Part shown: in pieces, positions 7,505 to 15,623 of the stretch
How the letters are laid out: each line of letters starts with the position of its first letter
How positions within the stretch are numbered: position 1 is the stretch's first letter
Assembly: GCF_003347015.1 (NCBI RefSeq)
Contig: NZ_PNFB01000018.1
Coordinates: forward strand, 1 to 64,000
Length of the DNA: 64,000 nucleotides
Direction of reading: 5' to 3'
Source of the DNA: Brachybacterium sp. YJGR34
Lineage (GTDB): Bacteria > Actinomycetota > Actinomycetes > Actinomycetales > Dermabacteraceae
Notes under the pieces: model-generated
Database searches by the model: none
The model's input: only the letters and a program-made list of their open reading frames with translations
Told to the model about the DNA's origin: nothing
Program-made: the position numbers and the translations under genes

Positions 7505-7798
7505 TCATGCCGCGTCCTGGTCCCGATTCTTGCGGGGCCGTCCCCGTCCGCGCTTGACCGCGATAATGCGGCCGGCGTCGAAGATCGCCCCGCCCCAGAC
7601 GCCCCAGGGCTCCCGGCGGTCGAGAGCACCCTGGCGGCACTCGTCGATCAGAGGGCAGGCGGCGCACAGCGTCTTGGCCTGTTCGAGATCGGCCGGACGC
7701 TCGGAGAAGAAGAGGTCGGCGGCGTCCGTGTCATGGCACGGCAGCATCGTCGCGGACGCATCCGCGGGGTTCAGGAAGGTGGTGAGAAGTGAAGTCAT
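7505..7798 (-). CDS. whiB7: WhiB7-type iron-sulfur transcription regulator
   Basis: 97-residue WhiB protein. The four cluster ligands are Cys21, Cys45, Cys48 and Cys54, followed by the turn EPWGVWGG (63-70). A C-terminal AT-hook, RGRPRK (85-90), distinguishes WhiB7 from other WhiB paralogues. WhiB7 binds the principal sigma factor and AT-rich DNA upstream of -35 elements, activating intrinsic antibiotic-resistance genes. As in M. tuberculosis it lies beside uvrD2. It has a roughly 320-bp upstream region carrying a promoter with an AT tract, a short upstream ORF and a hairpin, which suggests attenuation control. ATG 7798 has only a weak ribosome binding site (GAGACG). Confidence 0.95.
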   Translation of the reverse strand: MTSLLTTFLNPADASATMLPCHDTDAADLFFSERPADLEQAKTLCAACPLIDECRQGALDRREPWGVWGGAIFDAGRIIAVKRGRGRPRKNRDQDAA

Positions 7799-7849
7799 CG
7801 TCTCGCTGCTTAGAAGATCGTCGGGAGGGACGAGCCCGGAGGGGCAGGG

Positions 7850-7871
7850 GGCGCGGCAGCGGTGCCGCGCC
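7850..7871 (-). promoter_or_regulatory. Hairpin in the whiB7 leader (possible attenuator)
   Basis: A perfect 9-bp stem (7850-7858 with 7863-7871) and 4-nt loop lie between the upstream ORF stop and whiB7. A further GACGAG/CTCGTC pairing can enclose it. No U tract follows. A role in conditional termination is inferred from known whiB7 leaders. Confidence 0.45.
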
Positions 7872-7891
7872 GGCAGCGAGGGGAGGCCTCG

Positions 7892-7999
7892 TCAGCTCAG
7901 GCTGGGCACCGCGGGGGTTGTACCCCGTTCGCGCTGCAGAAGGGAGGGCGCGCCGAAGGGGCGCAGGCCTGCTCCTGCGAGATTCCTGGTGATCATCAC
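7892..7999 (-). CDS. Upstream ORF in the whiB7 leader (putative leader peptide)
   Basis: A 35-codon ORF begins at GTG 7999 (or ATG 7996, or GTG 8008) after an AAAGGGGG ribosome binding site and ends 93 bp before whiB7. The predicted peptide starts MITRNLAGAGLRPFG after the initiator and ends VPSLS. It has no recognisable domain. Its place between the promoter and the leader hairpin is that of a whiB7 uORF, where slowed translation is known in other actinobacteria to allow read-through into whiB7. Confidence 0.55.
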   Translation of the reverse strand: MMITRNLAGAGLRPFGAPSLLQRERGTTPAVPSLS

Positions 8000-8069
8000 T
8001 GAGGCCACCCCCTTTCTTCTGCGCGCGTCCCGGTGTCCCGGACCACGACGTGGACGATTGACGTGGATG

Positions 8070-8107
8070 ACTCTACACGCTGCTCGGATCCTGCGGAAGT
8101 ATTTTTT
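8070..8107 (-). promoter_or_regulatory. whiB7 promoter with AT-hook target
   Basis: On the minus strand a -10 TAGAGT (8070-8075) is 17 bp from TTCCGC (8093-8098). AAAAAATAC (8099-8107) abuts the -35. A poor -35 preceded directly by an AT-rich tract is the reported arrangement of WhiB7-activated promoters, so autoregulation is likely. The predicted leader to the whiB7 ATG is about 265 nt. Confidence 0.6.
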
Positions 8108-8118
8108 GACCTGCAGTG

Positions 8119-10236
8119 TCACTGCTTCTCGGCGGCTGCGAGGAGCGCGAGCATCTCCTCGCCGAAGCTCGCGACCTTCCCGGGGCCGATCCCCGGGACG
8201 GCGAGCAGGTCCTGCTCGCTGCGCGGATCCCGCTCGGCGACCGCCTCGAGGGCGGCGTCGGTGAGGATCGCGTAGGCGGGCACCCCGCCGGCCGAGGCCT
8301 TCGCGCGACGCCAGCTGCGCAGCGCGGACAGCTGGTCCTCCCCCGCCGTGGACGGGCAGCCGTCGTGTCGTCCGCGACGCTGCTCCGCGGGCGTCACCAG
8401 GCCCTGTCCGCATACCCGGCACTCCGCGTACACGGTCGCGGAGCGGCGCCCGGTGCGGCGCGGGCCCGCCCCCGGGGAGGTCCTCGGCGCCTCGGGGTGC
8501 TCGCGGACGCCGTCGAGGAAGCGGGACGCCTTCCGGGAGCCGCGCGCGCCCGGTGTGCGAGCGGCCGCCCAGCTCACGGTCAGCAGGTCCTTCGCGCGGG
8601 TGAGGGCCACATAGAGCAGCCGACGCTCCTCCTCGATCTCGGCGGCGGTCCGCGCCATGGAGATCGGGAGCAGCCCGTCGCTCGCCCCGGCGACGAAGAC
8701 CACGGGCCACTCCAGGCCCTTGGCGGCATGGACGGAGGCCAGGGTGACGCCGTCGACCACCGGCGCGGCCTGCGCCTCGGCCCGCTCCTCGAGCTCGCGG
8801 ACCACATCGGCCATGGTGGTGCCGGGTCGCGAGGTGACGGTGTCGGTGAGGCCGACGAGGGCGTTCAGGGAGTCCCAGCGGTCGCGGACCGCGCCGGTGC
8901 CCTCGGGGGCCTTCTCGGACCAGCCCTGCTGGGAGAGCACGTCGCGCACGGCACGCGCCGGCTCGATCTGCTCGACACGGGTGGCGGCACGCAGCGAGAC
9001 CATCGCGCGCCGTACCTCCTGGCGCTCGAAGAAACGGTCCCCGCCGCGCACCAGGTAGCCGATGCCGTGGAAGGTGAGGGACTGCTCGAAGGCCTCGGAC
9101 TGGCTGTTGGTGCGGAACAGGATCGCGATCTCCGCCGCGGGTCGCCCCTGCGCGACCAGGTCCGCGATGCGCGCGGCGATGCCGTCGGCCTCCGCCGGAT
9201 CGTCCGGGAAGGATTCGATGACCGGCGGCGGCCCGCTGGGCCGCTGGGACACGAGGGTCAGGCGGCTCTCACGGGTGCGGCCCTTCGCCCCGTCCAGGAC
9301 CGAGTTGGCCATCCGCACGATCTCGGGCGTCGAGCGGTAGTTCCGCTCCAGCCGGATGGTGCGGGCGCGCTGGAACTCCTTGCGGAAGTCCAGCAGGTAG
9401 GAGGCGCGGGCCCCGGCGAAGGTGTAGATGGTCTGGGCGGCGTCGCCCACCACGCAGACGTCGTCGGAGCTGCCCAGCCACAGGCGCAGCAGGGCGTGCT
9501 GGAGGGTGGAGACATCCTGGTACTCGTCGACCACGAAGTGGCGGTACTGGCCGCGGACCTCGCGGGCGACATCGCTGCGCTCGGTGAGGAAGCCGACCAG
9601 GTGCAGCAGCACGTCCTCGAAGTCGATCACCCCGCGCTCCTTCTTGACCTCCTCGTACTGGGTGAGGATGCGGGAGATGGAGCGCGAGTCGAAGCCGGCC
9701 ACCCCCGGCCGGCGCGTCCGCTGGGCCGCCTCCGGGTAGGACTCGGGCGTGAGCATCGAGACCCGCGACCACTCCACCTCGGCGACCAGGTCGCGCAGAG
9801 CGGCCCGGTCCACGCTCAGGTGCAGCCGCTGGCAGGCCTCTCCCACCCCGGCGAACTTGTTGGTCAGCAGCTCGGGCATCGCCCCGCCCACCACGCGGGG
9901 CCAGAAGTGGCGCAGCTGGCGCAGCGCGGCGGAGTGGAAGGTGCGTGCCTGCACGGCGGGCACCCCGAGGTCGCGCAGGCGGGAGCGCATCTCCGCGGCG
10001 GCCTTCGCGGTGAAGGTCACCGCGAGCACGTGGCGCGGGTTGAGCTGGCCGGTGGCGACCCCGTAGGCGATGCGGTGCGTGATCGCGCGGGTCTTGCCGG
10101 TGCCGGCACCGGCGAGCACACAGATCGGCGTGCCGAAGGTCCGCGCGACCTCGCGCTGCTCCGGATCGAGGGCGGCGAGGATCTCCTCCGCGTCGGTGGG
10201 GGCGGAGGCGGTGGAGGCGGAAGGGTCGATCATCAC
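8119..10236 (-). CDS. uvrD2: UvrD2-type superfamily 1 DNA helicase with HRDC domain
   Basis: 705-residue 3'-5' helicase. Walker A is GAGTGKT (43-49), the Walker B region is VVDEYQD near 236, motif IV is GDAAQTIYTFAGA, and motif VI is YVALTRAKD near 545. After the motor core comes a zinc-binding linker with Cys-x2-Cys and His-x2-Cys (ECRVC, HDGC), where the mycobacterial protein is described as tetracysteine. A C-terminal HRDC domain follows (about 630-700, containing VPGIGPGKVASFG). Length and domain order match mycobacterial UvrD2. GTG 10236 and ATG 10233 are adjacent start options behind AGGATGAG. The gene ends just upstream of the whiB7 promoter, whose AT tract lies about 12 bp past the stop. 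Confidence 0.92.
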   Translation of the reverse strand: MMIDPSASTASAPTDAEEILAALDPEQREVARTFGTPICVLAGAGTGKTRAITHRIAYGVATGQLNPRHVLAVTFTAKAAAEMRSRLRDLGVPAVQARTFHSAALRQLRHFWPRVVGGAMPELLTNKFAGVGEACQRLHLSVDRAALRDLVAEVEWSRVSMLTPESYPEAAQRTRRPGVAGFDSRSISRILTQYEEVKKERGVIDFEDVLLHLVGFLTERSDVAREVRGQYRHFVVDEYQDVSTLQHALLRLWLGSSDDVCVVGDAAQTIYTFAGARASYLLDFRKEFQRARTIRLERNYRSTPEIVRMANSVLDGAKGRTRESRLTLVSQRPSGPPPVIESFPDDPAEADGIAARIADLVAQGRPAAEIAILFRTNSQSEAFEQSLTFHGIGYLVRGGDRFFERQEVRRAMVSLRAATRVEQIEPARAVRDVLSQQGWSEKAPEGTGAVRDRWDSLNALVGLTDTVTSRPGTTMADVVRELEERAEAQAAPVVDGVTLASVHAAKGLEWPVVFVAGASDGLLPISMARTAAEIEEERRLLYVALTRAKDLLTVSWAAARTPGARGSRKASRFLDGVREHPEAPRTSPGAGPRRTGRRSATVYAECRVCGQGLVTPAEQRRGRHDGCPSTAGEDQLSALRSWRRAKASAGGVPAYAILTDAALEAVAERDPRSEQDLLAVPGIGPGKVASFGEEMLALLAAAEKQ

Positions 10237-10336
10237 CGCTCATCCTGCCAGCGGGGGCCGACGCTCTGCGGGCGCTGTGGACGGCGGGTGGCTCACAGAC
10301 ATCGGCAGCGAGCCCCGACCCGGGGTGGCGCGGCGC

Positions 10337-11272
10337 TCAGCGCTGCGCCGAGCGCCCGTACCAGTCGTCGATGAGGGCCCGGCCCATGGAGGCGGCACCG
10401 GGCAGCTCGATCTCCTCGGCCTCGAGCGCCGCGGCGAGCTCGGCACGGCTGAACCAGCGTGCCTCGGCGATCTCGTCCTCCTGCAGGGTCAGCGCGGTGT
10501 CCCCGGGCACCCACGCCCGGTAGCCGAGCATCAGGGAGCGGGGGAAGGGCCACGGCTGGCTGCCCACGTACTCGACCTCCTCGACCAGGACGCCCACCTC
10601 CTCGGCGACCTCGCGGGCCACCGCGTTCTCGAGGCTCTCCCCCGGCTCGACGAATCCGGCCAGGACGGAGTGGAAGCGCCCGCGGAAGTGCGCGTTGCGG
10701 GCCAGCAGCAGGCGGTCCTCGCTGTCGCGGACCGCCATGATCACGGCGGCGTCGGTGCGCGGGAAGTGCTCCGTGCCGTCGGCCGTGCACCGCAGCACCC
10801 AGCCGCCCACCTCGGCCTCGAGCAGGGCCCCGCACTGCGGACAGTGGCGCATCGAGCGATGCCAGGCGCCCATCGCGACGGCCGTCACCGCGAGCTCGGC
10901 GTCCTCGACGTCCAGCTGCTCGGCGACGCGCCGGAGATCGCGCAGATCCCGTCCGGGATCGTCGATCTCGGCGCTGGGCTCACCGATCTCCACCGCCAGG
11001 ATCCGCTGCCCGTCGCGCCGGCCCAGGTAGACCAGCACCTGGGCGCCGCCGTTGCGGGGGTCGGCGGTCTCGAGAGCGAGCCGCAGGGTGCCGCCCTCGG
11101 ACTCGGCGCTCGCGGCGGCCTCCTCCATCGCGGCCTCGCCGGAGCGGGTCACGAGGTATCGCACGTCCTCGCCGGGGGCGATCGTCGCCGGGTCGAGGCG
11201 CCCGTGCGCGTCCCGGTCGGAGCTGGACAGGGTCAGAGGGGTGGCCAGATGAGGGCCGCGGAGCGTCACCAT
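10337..11272 (-). CDS. nudC: NADH pyrophosphatase / NAD-capped RNA decapping NUDIX enzyme
   Basis: 311-residue NudC. It hydrolyses NAD(H) to NMN(H) and AMP and, in characterised bacteria, removes NAD caps from RNA. The order is a divergent N-terminal domain, a zinc-ribbon (CPQC near 144, then a third Cys), HFPRTDAAVIM, the Nudix box GFVEPGESLENA with REVAEEVG, and the NudC hallmark SQPWPFPRSLMLGY. The fourth zinc ligand is not an obvious Cys (CTADGTEH), so His or a changed site may serve. It is divergent from the phosphotransferase gene with a 48-bp gap. TAGGCT lies exactly 6 nt before the ATG, suggesting leaderless transcription. Confidence 0.92.
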   Translation of the reverse strand: MVTLRGPHLATPLTLSSSDRDAHGRLDPATIAPGEDVRYLVTRSGEAAMEEAAASAESEGGTLRLALETADPRNGGAQVLVYLGRRDGQRILAVEIGEPSAEIDDPGRDLRDLRRVAEQLDVEDAELAVTAVAMGAWHRSMRHCPQCGALLEAEVGGWVLRCTADGTEHFPRTDAAVIMAVRDSEDRLLLARNAHFRGRFHSVLAGFVEPGESLENAVAREVAEEVGVLVEEVEYVGSQPWPFPRSLMLGYRAWVPGDTALTLQEDEIAEARWFSRAELAAALEAEEIELPGAASMGRALIDDWYGRSAQR

Positions 11273-11278
11273 GTCTCG

Positions 11279-11314
11279 AGCCTACGCGGCGCGGGCAGGT
11301 CGGCCGGGTACGGT
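11279..11314. promoter_or_regulatory. Divergent leaderless -10 elements (nudC and phosphotransferase)
   Basis: The minus strand has TAGGCT at 11279-11284, 6 nt before the nudC ATG. The plus strand has TACGGT at 11309-11314, 6 nt before the GTG at 11321. Both would place transcription starts on the initiation codons. No good -35 is seen for either. Confidence 0.5.
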
Positions 11315-11320
11315 GGACGG

Positions 11321-12313
11321 GTGCATCGCAACACCTACTCCCTGGCTGCTCTCGCGGCGGCAGCGGTTCCCGGGCTGACGCCGGTGCGGACCGCGCCGAT
11401 CGCCACCCCGGTCGAGGATCTCGACGTCGCCGGCATCGTCGGCGAGGACGGGACCCGGGTGATCGTCCTGTCCCCGGCCACCACCGCCGCCGGGGTCCGG
11501 CTCGAACAGGACCTGAAGGTCGCCGATGCGCTCTCCGGCACCCCGCTGCAGGGCGTCGTCCCCCCGGTGCTCGGCGTCGTCAAGCTCCCCGCAGGGGGGC
11601 GCTGCGCGGTCACCGAGGCGCCCGTCGGCCGGCCCCTGATGCTCGACGACCTGCAGGGAGACAGCGATCTCGCACGGTCCCTGGGCCGGGTCCTGGCGCG
11701 CATCCACACCGTGCCCCGCTACGCGGCGGAGGCCGCCGGGGTCGAGTCCTTCACCGCCGAGGTGCTCCATGCCCGGCACCGCACGCGCATCGAGTCCGTC
11801 ACGCAGGCCGGTCATCTCCCGGCCGCCGTCGCGCAGCGCTGGGAGGCCCTGCTCGCGAACCGCGAGCTGTGGGACTTCACCCCGCAGTTCGTCCACGGCG
11901 ACCTCTCCGAGGAGAGCCTGTTCGTCGCCGGATCCCGGATCAGCGCGATCCGGGACTGGTCCTCCTCGACGGTGGGCGATCCCGCAGCCGACCTCGCCTG
12001 GCTCGTCTCTTCGCTGGAGTCCGAGCGCTTCGACGAGCTGTACACGGCCTATCGCGAGGAGCTCCCCACCTCGACGCATCCCCACCTCATGGAGCGTGCC
12101 CAGGCGCTGGGCGAGTTCGCGGTGGCCGACTGGCTCGCCCACGGCCTCGAGCTCGGCGACGAGGACATCATCGCCGACGCGCGCGGCATGATCGCGGATC
12201 TCGACGCCGATCTCGCCCAGCTCGCGCGGGACGAGGCGGAGCGCGCCTATGTGGAGATGCGCTCCCACGAGGGCACCGCGACGCCGTCCACGGAGACGCG
12301 CGAGAGCTCCTGA
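11321..12313 (+). CDS. Aminoglycoside/macrolide-type phosphotransferase family protein
   Basis: 330-residue kinase-like protein. The catalytic loop FVHGDLSEESLFV (near 197) and the metal-binding IRDWSSSTVGDPAADLAWL are typical of the APH/Mph fold. The invariant His-Gly-Asp and the later Asp are intact. The N terminus (SLAALAAAAVPGLTPV) resembles actinobacterial proteins often annotated as macrolide 2'-phosphotransferases, and Mph(H) was described from Brachybacterium. I cannot verify orthology. The gene lies about 3.5 kb from whiB7, between nudC and adnAB. GTG 11321 is chosen because TACGGT sits 6 nt upstream (leaderless) and homology begins there. No WhiB7-type AT tract is seen before it. 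It may instead be a housekeeping kinase. Confidence 0.72.
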   Translation: MHRNTYSLAALAAAAVPGLTPVRTAPIATPVEDLDVAGIVGEDGTRVIVLSPATTAAGVRLEQDLKVADALSGTPLQGVVPPVLGVVKLPAGGRCAVTEAPVGRPLMLDDLQGDSDLARSLGRVLARIHTVPRYAAEAAGVESFTAEVLHARHRTRIESVTQAGHLPAAVAQRWEALLANRELWDFTPQFVHGDLSEESLFVAGSRISAIRDWSSSTVGDPAADLAWLVSSLESERFDELYTAYREELPTSTHPHLMERAQALGEFAVADWLAHGLELGDEDIIADARGMIADLDADLAQLARDEAERAYVEMRSHEGTATPSTETRESS

Positions 12314-12326
12314 CCGGGCCCCCGGG

Positions 12327-15300
12327 TCAGCCCCTCGGGGCCTGCGCGTCCTCGCCGCCCGCCTCCGGCGCGAGCAGCTCGGCGATGCGCTCGCGCGAGG
12401 GGTGACGGCGCACCTCGTGAGTGAGGCCGTCGGCCACGAAGTGGAAGGCGGTGCGGATGCTCGACAGGGGCAGCCCCGTGCTCTCGTGCCAGGCCAGGCG
12501 GTAGAGCGACAGCTGCAGCGACCGTTCGCGCAGCTGGGCGGGGCGCGGCACCCGGCCGGTCTTCCAGTCCACGATCACCACCCCCTGCGAGCCGTCGGTG
12601 CCCTCGGGGTCGGCGAAGACCGCGTCGATGACGCCGCGCACCGCGATGTCGCCGACGCGCGTGTGCACGGGGTGCTCGACGGCCAGCGGGGTGCGCGCGG
12701 CCCAGTCGGAGGCGGCGAAGGCCTCCCGCAGGGTGCGGTCGCCGGCGCCGGTCCCCTCGTCGCCGTCGAGGTCCGCGATGTCCTCGAGATCGAGCAGCGC
12801 GGCGCTGTCGTAGCGGGACTCGAGCCAGGCATGGAAGGCGGTGCCCCGGGCGGCGGCCGGGGACGGCCTGCGCGGCAGCGGGCGCAGCAGGTCCAGCGCG
12901 GCGCCCCGGGGGTCCCGCGCCTGGTGGACCACCTGGGAGGCCGACAGCCGCGGCGGGGAATGGACCAGCGGCGGCGCGGACTGCTGTGCGAGGTCGCTGA
13001 TCGTGCGGCGCACCAGCTCGGCCAGCTGTGGGTCCTCCGGCGCGGGATCCTCCGCGGACGCCGCCGCGGCGAGCCGGTCCGCGGCCCGCGCGCGCGCCTG
13101 CTCGGCCGGACCGGGTTCCGGGGGCCAGGCCGCCTCGGGCCGCTCGCTCTCCAGGGGGTTGGTCGCGGGCACCTCCTGGACCGTGCGGAACGCCTCGGGG
13201 ACCAGGTCCGTCGCCTCGGTGAGATAGCGCGATCGGGGCCGGGGGGCGGACAGCCCGGACCGCCAGGCGGCGGAGGTCAGCAGCAGCCGCCGCCGGGCGC
13301 GGGTGACCGCGACGTACATCAGCCGGCGGTCCTCCCGCAGCGACTCCTCGCCCTGGGCGAGCTTGAACTCCTCGATCAGCCCCTCGGCATCGACCTGGGT
13401 GTCGGCCTCGGCCCAGGCCAGCTCGGGCAGGGTGTCGGCGTCGCCGCGCAGCGCGGTGGGCACGGAGGCGCCGGCGAGCTTGCCGAGCCAGCCGTCGCCG
13501 GGGACCCGCAGCCGCCCGGCCTCGTCGGTCTTGGCACGGCGCAGGTCGTAGGAGGGGACGGTGCCCTCGGTGAGACCGGCCACCGCGACCAGGTCCCATT
13601 CCAGTCCCTTGGCGGAATGCATGGTCACGATCGTGACGGCGGCGGGGTCGTGGGCGCCCTCTCCTGCGGCGGTGACGGCGAGGCCCGCCTCCTCGTCCTC
13701 GCTGATCTCGAGCAGGTCCAGGTAGGCCCCGAGATCCCCGCGGCGCGCGGTGCGCTCGAAACCGGCCGCGTGATCGCGGAAGGCCTCGAGGTCGGCGAGG
13801 GCGCGGGAGCTGGGGTCCTGCTCGAGCAGCGCCAGGTCCACGTCCAGCAGGCGGATCGCGGCGGTCACCAGGTCCGGCAGGGGAAGCGGGAGCAGGCGCC
13901 GCATCTCCCGCAGTATCCGCTGGATCTCGAGCAGGCGCGCTCGCCCCACGGGGGACAGCGCGCGGCCCGCGGGGTCCGTCCAGTCCTGCGGCGGGAGGTC
14001 GTCGACGGCGTCGACCAGGGAGACCGCCTCGGCCTCGTCCTCTCCTCCCGGAGCCTCGGCGTCCCGTCGCAGCCGCGAGCCCATCCGGTCCCGCCAGCGT
14101 CCCAGCACTGCGAGGTCCCGTGCGCCGAGGCGCAGGCGCGGCCCGGTGAGCAGCCGCATGAGGGCGTCGCCCCGCCCCGGGTCGTGGGCGCAGGCGAGCA
14201 GCGCACGGACATCGGCGACCTCGGGACGGTGCAGCAGCCCGCCCAATCCCACCACCTCGACCGCGAGCCCGCGCGCCTCGAGCCCCTCGGCCAGGGCCGG
14301 GATCTGCCGACGCGCGCGCACCAGCACGGCGGCCGAGGCCGGTCCGGTCCCCTGCTCGTCCCCGTGGTCCTCGGCGCGCCGCGCCAGGATCCAGTCGGCG
14401 ATGGCCAGGGCCTCGGCGCGCTCGTCGGCCGCCTCGACCATCTCGCACGCCCCCTCCCCCGCACCGGGCCGGGGCCGCAGCTCGGGGATCGTCACGCCCG
14501 CCCCGGCGCCGCGCAGCGGGGCGGCCAGGCGGTTGGCGACGGCGAGGACGGCCTCGTCGTTGCGCCACGACGTCGAGAGCGTGCGCTGCAGGACGGGCTC
14601 CCCCTCGGTGGCGAACGCCTCCGCGAAGCCGGCCAGGGACGCGGCCGAGGCACCGCGCCAGCCGTAGATCGCCTGCTGCGGGTCCCCGACGGCGCAGGCC
14701 GCATGACCGGGACCGAAGAGGTCGGTGAGCATCCGCAGCTGGGCCACGGAGGTGTCCTGGAACTCGTCCAGCAGCACCACACGGTGCATACGGCGGGCGA
14801 GGGCGCGCGCGGCGGGCACCTCGCGGGCCACCCGGGCCGCGAGCGCCACCTGGTCCGCGAAGTCCAGGGCGGAGCTGTCGGTGCGGAGGGCGGCGAAGCG
14901 CTCGAGCAGCGGCAGCAGTGCGAGCCGGGACTCGAGCGCACCCAGCACGGCGGCGACGGGCTTCGGGGTGGTGCGGCGACGACCCTCGACCTGGAGGGGG
15001 ATCTGGGAGAGATGGGTGTGGATCTCGGTGAGGTGGTCGCGCAGCTGCTCGGGGGTGACCAGGTGGTCGGCGAGCGAGGAGGTCAGGGAGAGCAGGGCCG
15101 CGGTGAGGGTGGCGGGCGAGGCCTCGAGGTCCAGGGAGTCGTCCCAGCCCTCGACGATCTCGTGCGCGAGCTGCCACGAGGCGGAGGTGGACATCATGGT
15201 CAGCTCCGGGTCGATGCCGACGGCGAGCGCGTGCTCGCGCACCAGGTCCAGGGCGAAGCCGTTGTAGGTGTGGACCACGGGCCGCTGCCCCACCAGGTCG

Positions 15301-15623
15301 TCGCCCCCGCGCTCGAGGCCGGGTGGCAGCGGCAGGTACTCGGCGTGCAGGGCCCCGGCCAGGGTGCCCAGACGCGCCGAGATCCGCTCGGCCAGCTCGT
15401 GGGCGGCCTTGCGCGTGAAGGTCAGCCCCAGCACCTGGCGGGGCTCGACGATCCCGTTGGCGATCAGCCACACCACGCGCGAGGCCATGGTCTCGGTCTT
15501 CCCGGAGCCGGCGCCGGCGACCACCAGCATCGGGGCCAGCGGCGCCTCGATGACGGCGGTCTGCTCCTCGGTGGGCGGGGGCTGCTCGAGCAGCGCGGCC
15601 AGCCTCGCGGCGGAGTACCTCAT
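12327..15623 (-). CDS. adnB: AdnB-type helicase-nuclease subunit
   Basis: 1098-residue UvrD-like helicase with a C-terminal RecB-type nuclease. Walker A is VVAGAGSGKTETM near residue 35, motif II is VLLDEFQD near 290, and the later helicase motifs include TMHSAKGLEWD and YVAVTRARR. The PD-(D/E)xK nuclease core is seen as GVVIVDWKTGRV near 1020, after an RGTAFHAWLE helix. With AdnA it forms the heterodimeric end-resection machine of actinobacteria (M. tuberculosis Rv3201c). Its Walker A is intact, unlike that of the partner here. It starts at ATG 15623, 4 bp inside the adnA stop (ATGA), so 1:1 coupled translation is expected. Confidence 0.9.
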   Translation of the reverse strand: MRYSAARLAALLEQPPPTEEQTAVIEAPLAPMLVVAGAGSGKTETMASRVVWLIANGIVEPRQVLGLTFTRKAAHELAERISARLGTLAGALHAEYLPLPPGLERGGDDLVGQRPVVHTYNGFALDLVREHALAVGIDPELTMMSTSASWQLAHEIVEGWDDSLDLEASPATLTAALLSLTSSLADHLVTPEQLRDHLTEIHTHLSQIPLQVEGRRRTTPKPVAAVLGALESRLALLPLLERFAALRTDSSALDFADQVALAARVAREVPAARALARRMHRVVLLDEFQDTSVAQLRMLTDLFGPGHAACAVGDPQQAIYGWRGASAASLAGFAEAFATEGEPVLQRTLSTSWRNDEAVLAVANRLAAPLRGAGAGVTIPELRPRPGAGEGACEMVEAADERAEALAIADWILARRAEDHGDEQGTGPASAAVLVRARRQIPALAEGLEARGLAVEVVGLGGLLHRPEVADVRALLACAHDPGRGDALMRLLTGPRLRLGARDLAVLGRWRDRMGSRLRRDAEAPGGEDEAEAVSLVDAVDDLPPQDWTDPAGRALSPVGRARLLEIQRILREMRRLLPLPLPDLVTAAIRLLDVDLALLEQDPSSRALADLEAFRDHAAGFERTARRGDLGAYLDLLEISEDEEAGLAVTAAGEGAHDPAAVTIVTMHSAKGLEWDLVAVAGLTEGTVPSYDLRRAKTDEAGRLRVPGDGWLGKLAGASVPTALRGDADTLPELAWAEADTQVDAEGLIEEFKLAQGEESLREDRRLMYVAVTRARRRLLLTSAAWRSGLSAPRPRSRYLTEATDLVPEAFRTVQEVPATNPLESERPEAAWPPEPGPAEQARARAADRLAAAASAEDPAPEDPQLAELVRRTISDLAQQSAPPLVHSPPRLSASQVVHQARDPRGAALDLLRPLPRRPSPAAARGTAFHAWLESRYDSAALLDLEDIADLDGDEGTGAGDRTLREAFAASDWAARTPLAVEHPVHTRVGDIAVRGVIDAVFADPEGTDGSQGVVIVDWKTGRVPRPAQLRERSLQLSLYRLAWHESTGLPLSSIRTAFHFVADGLTHEVRRHPSRERIAELLAPEAGGEDAQAPRG

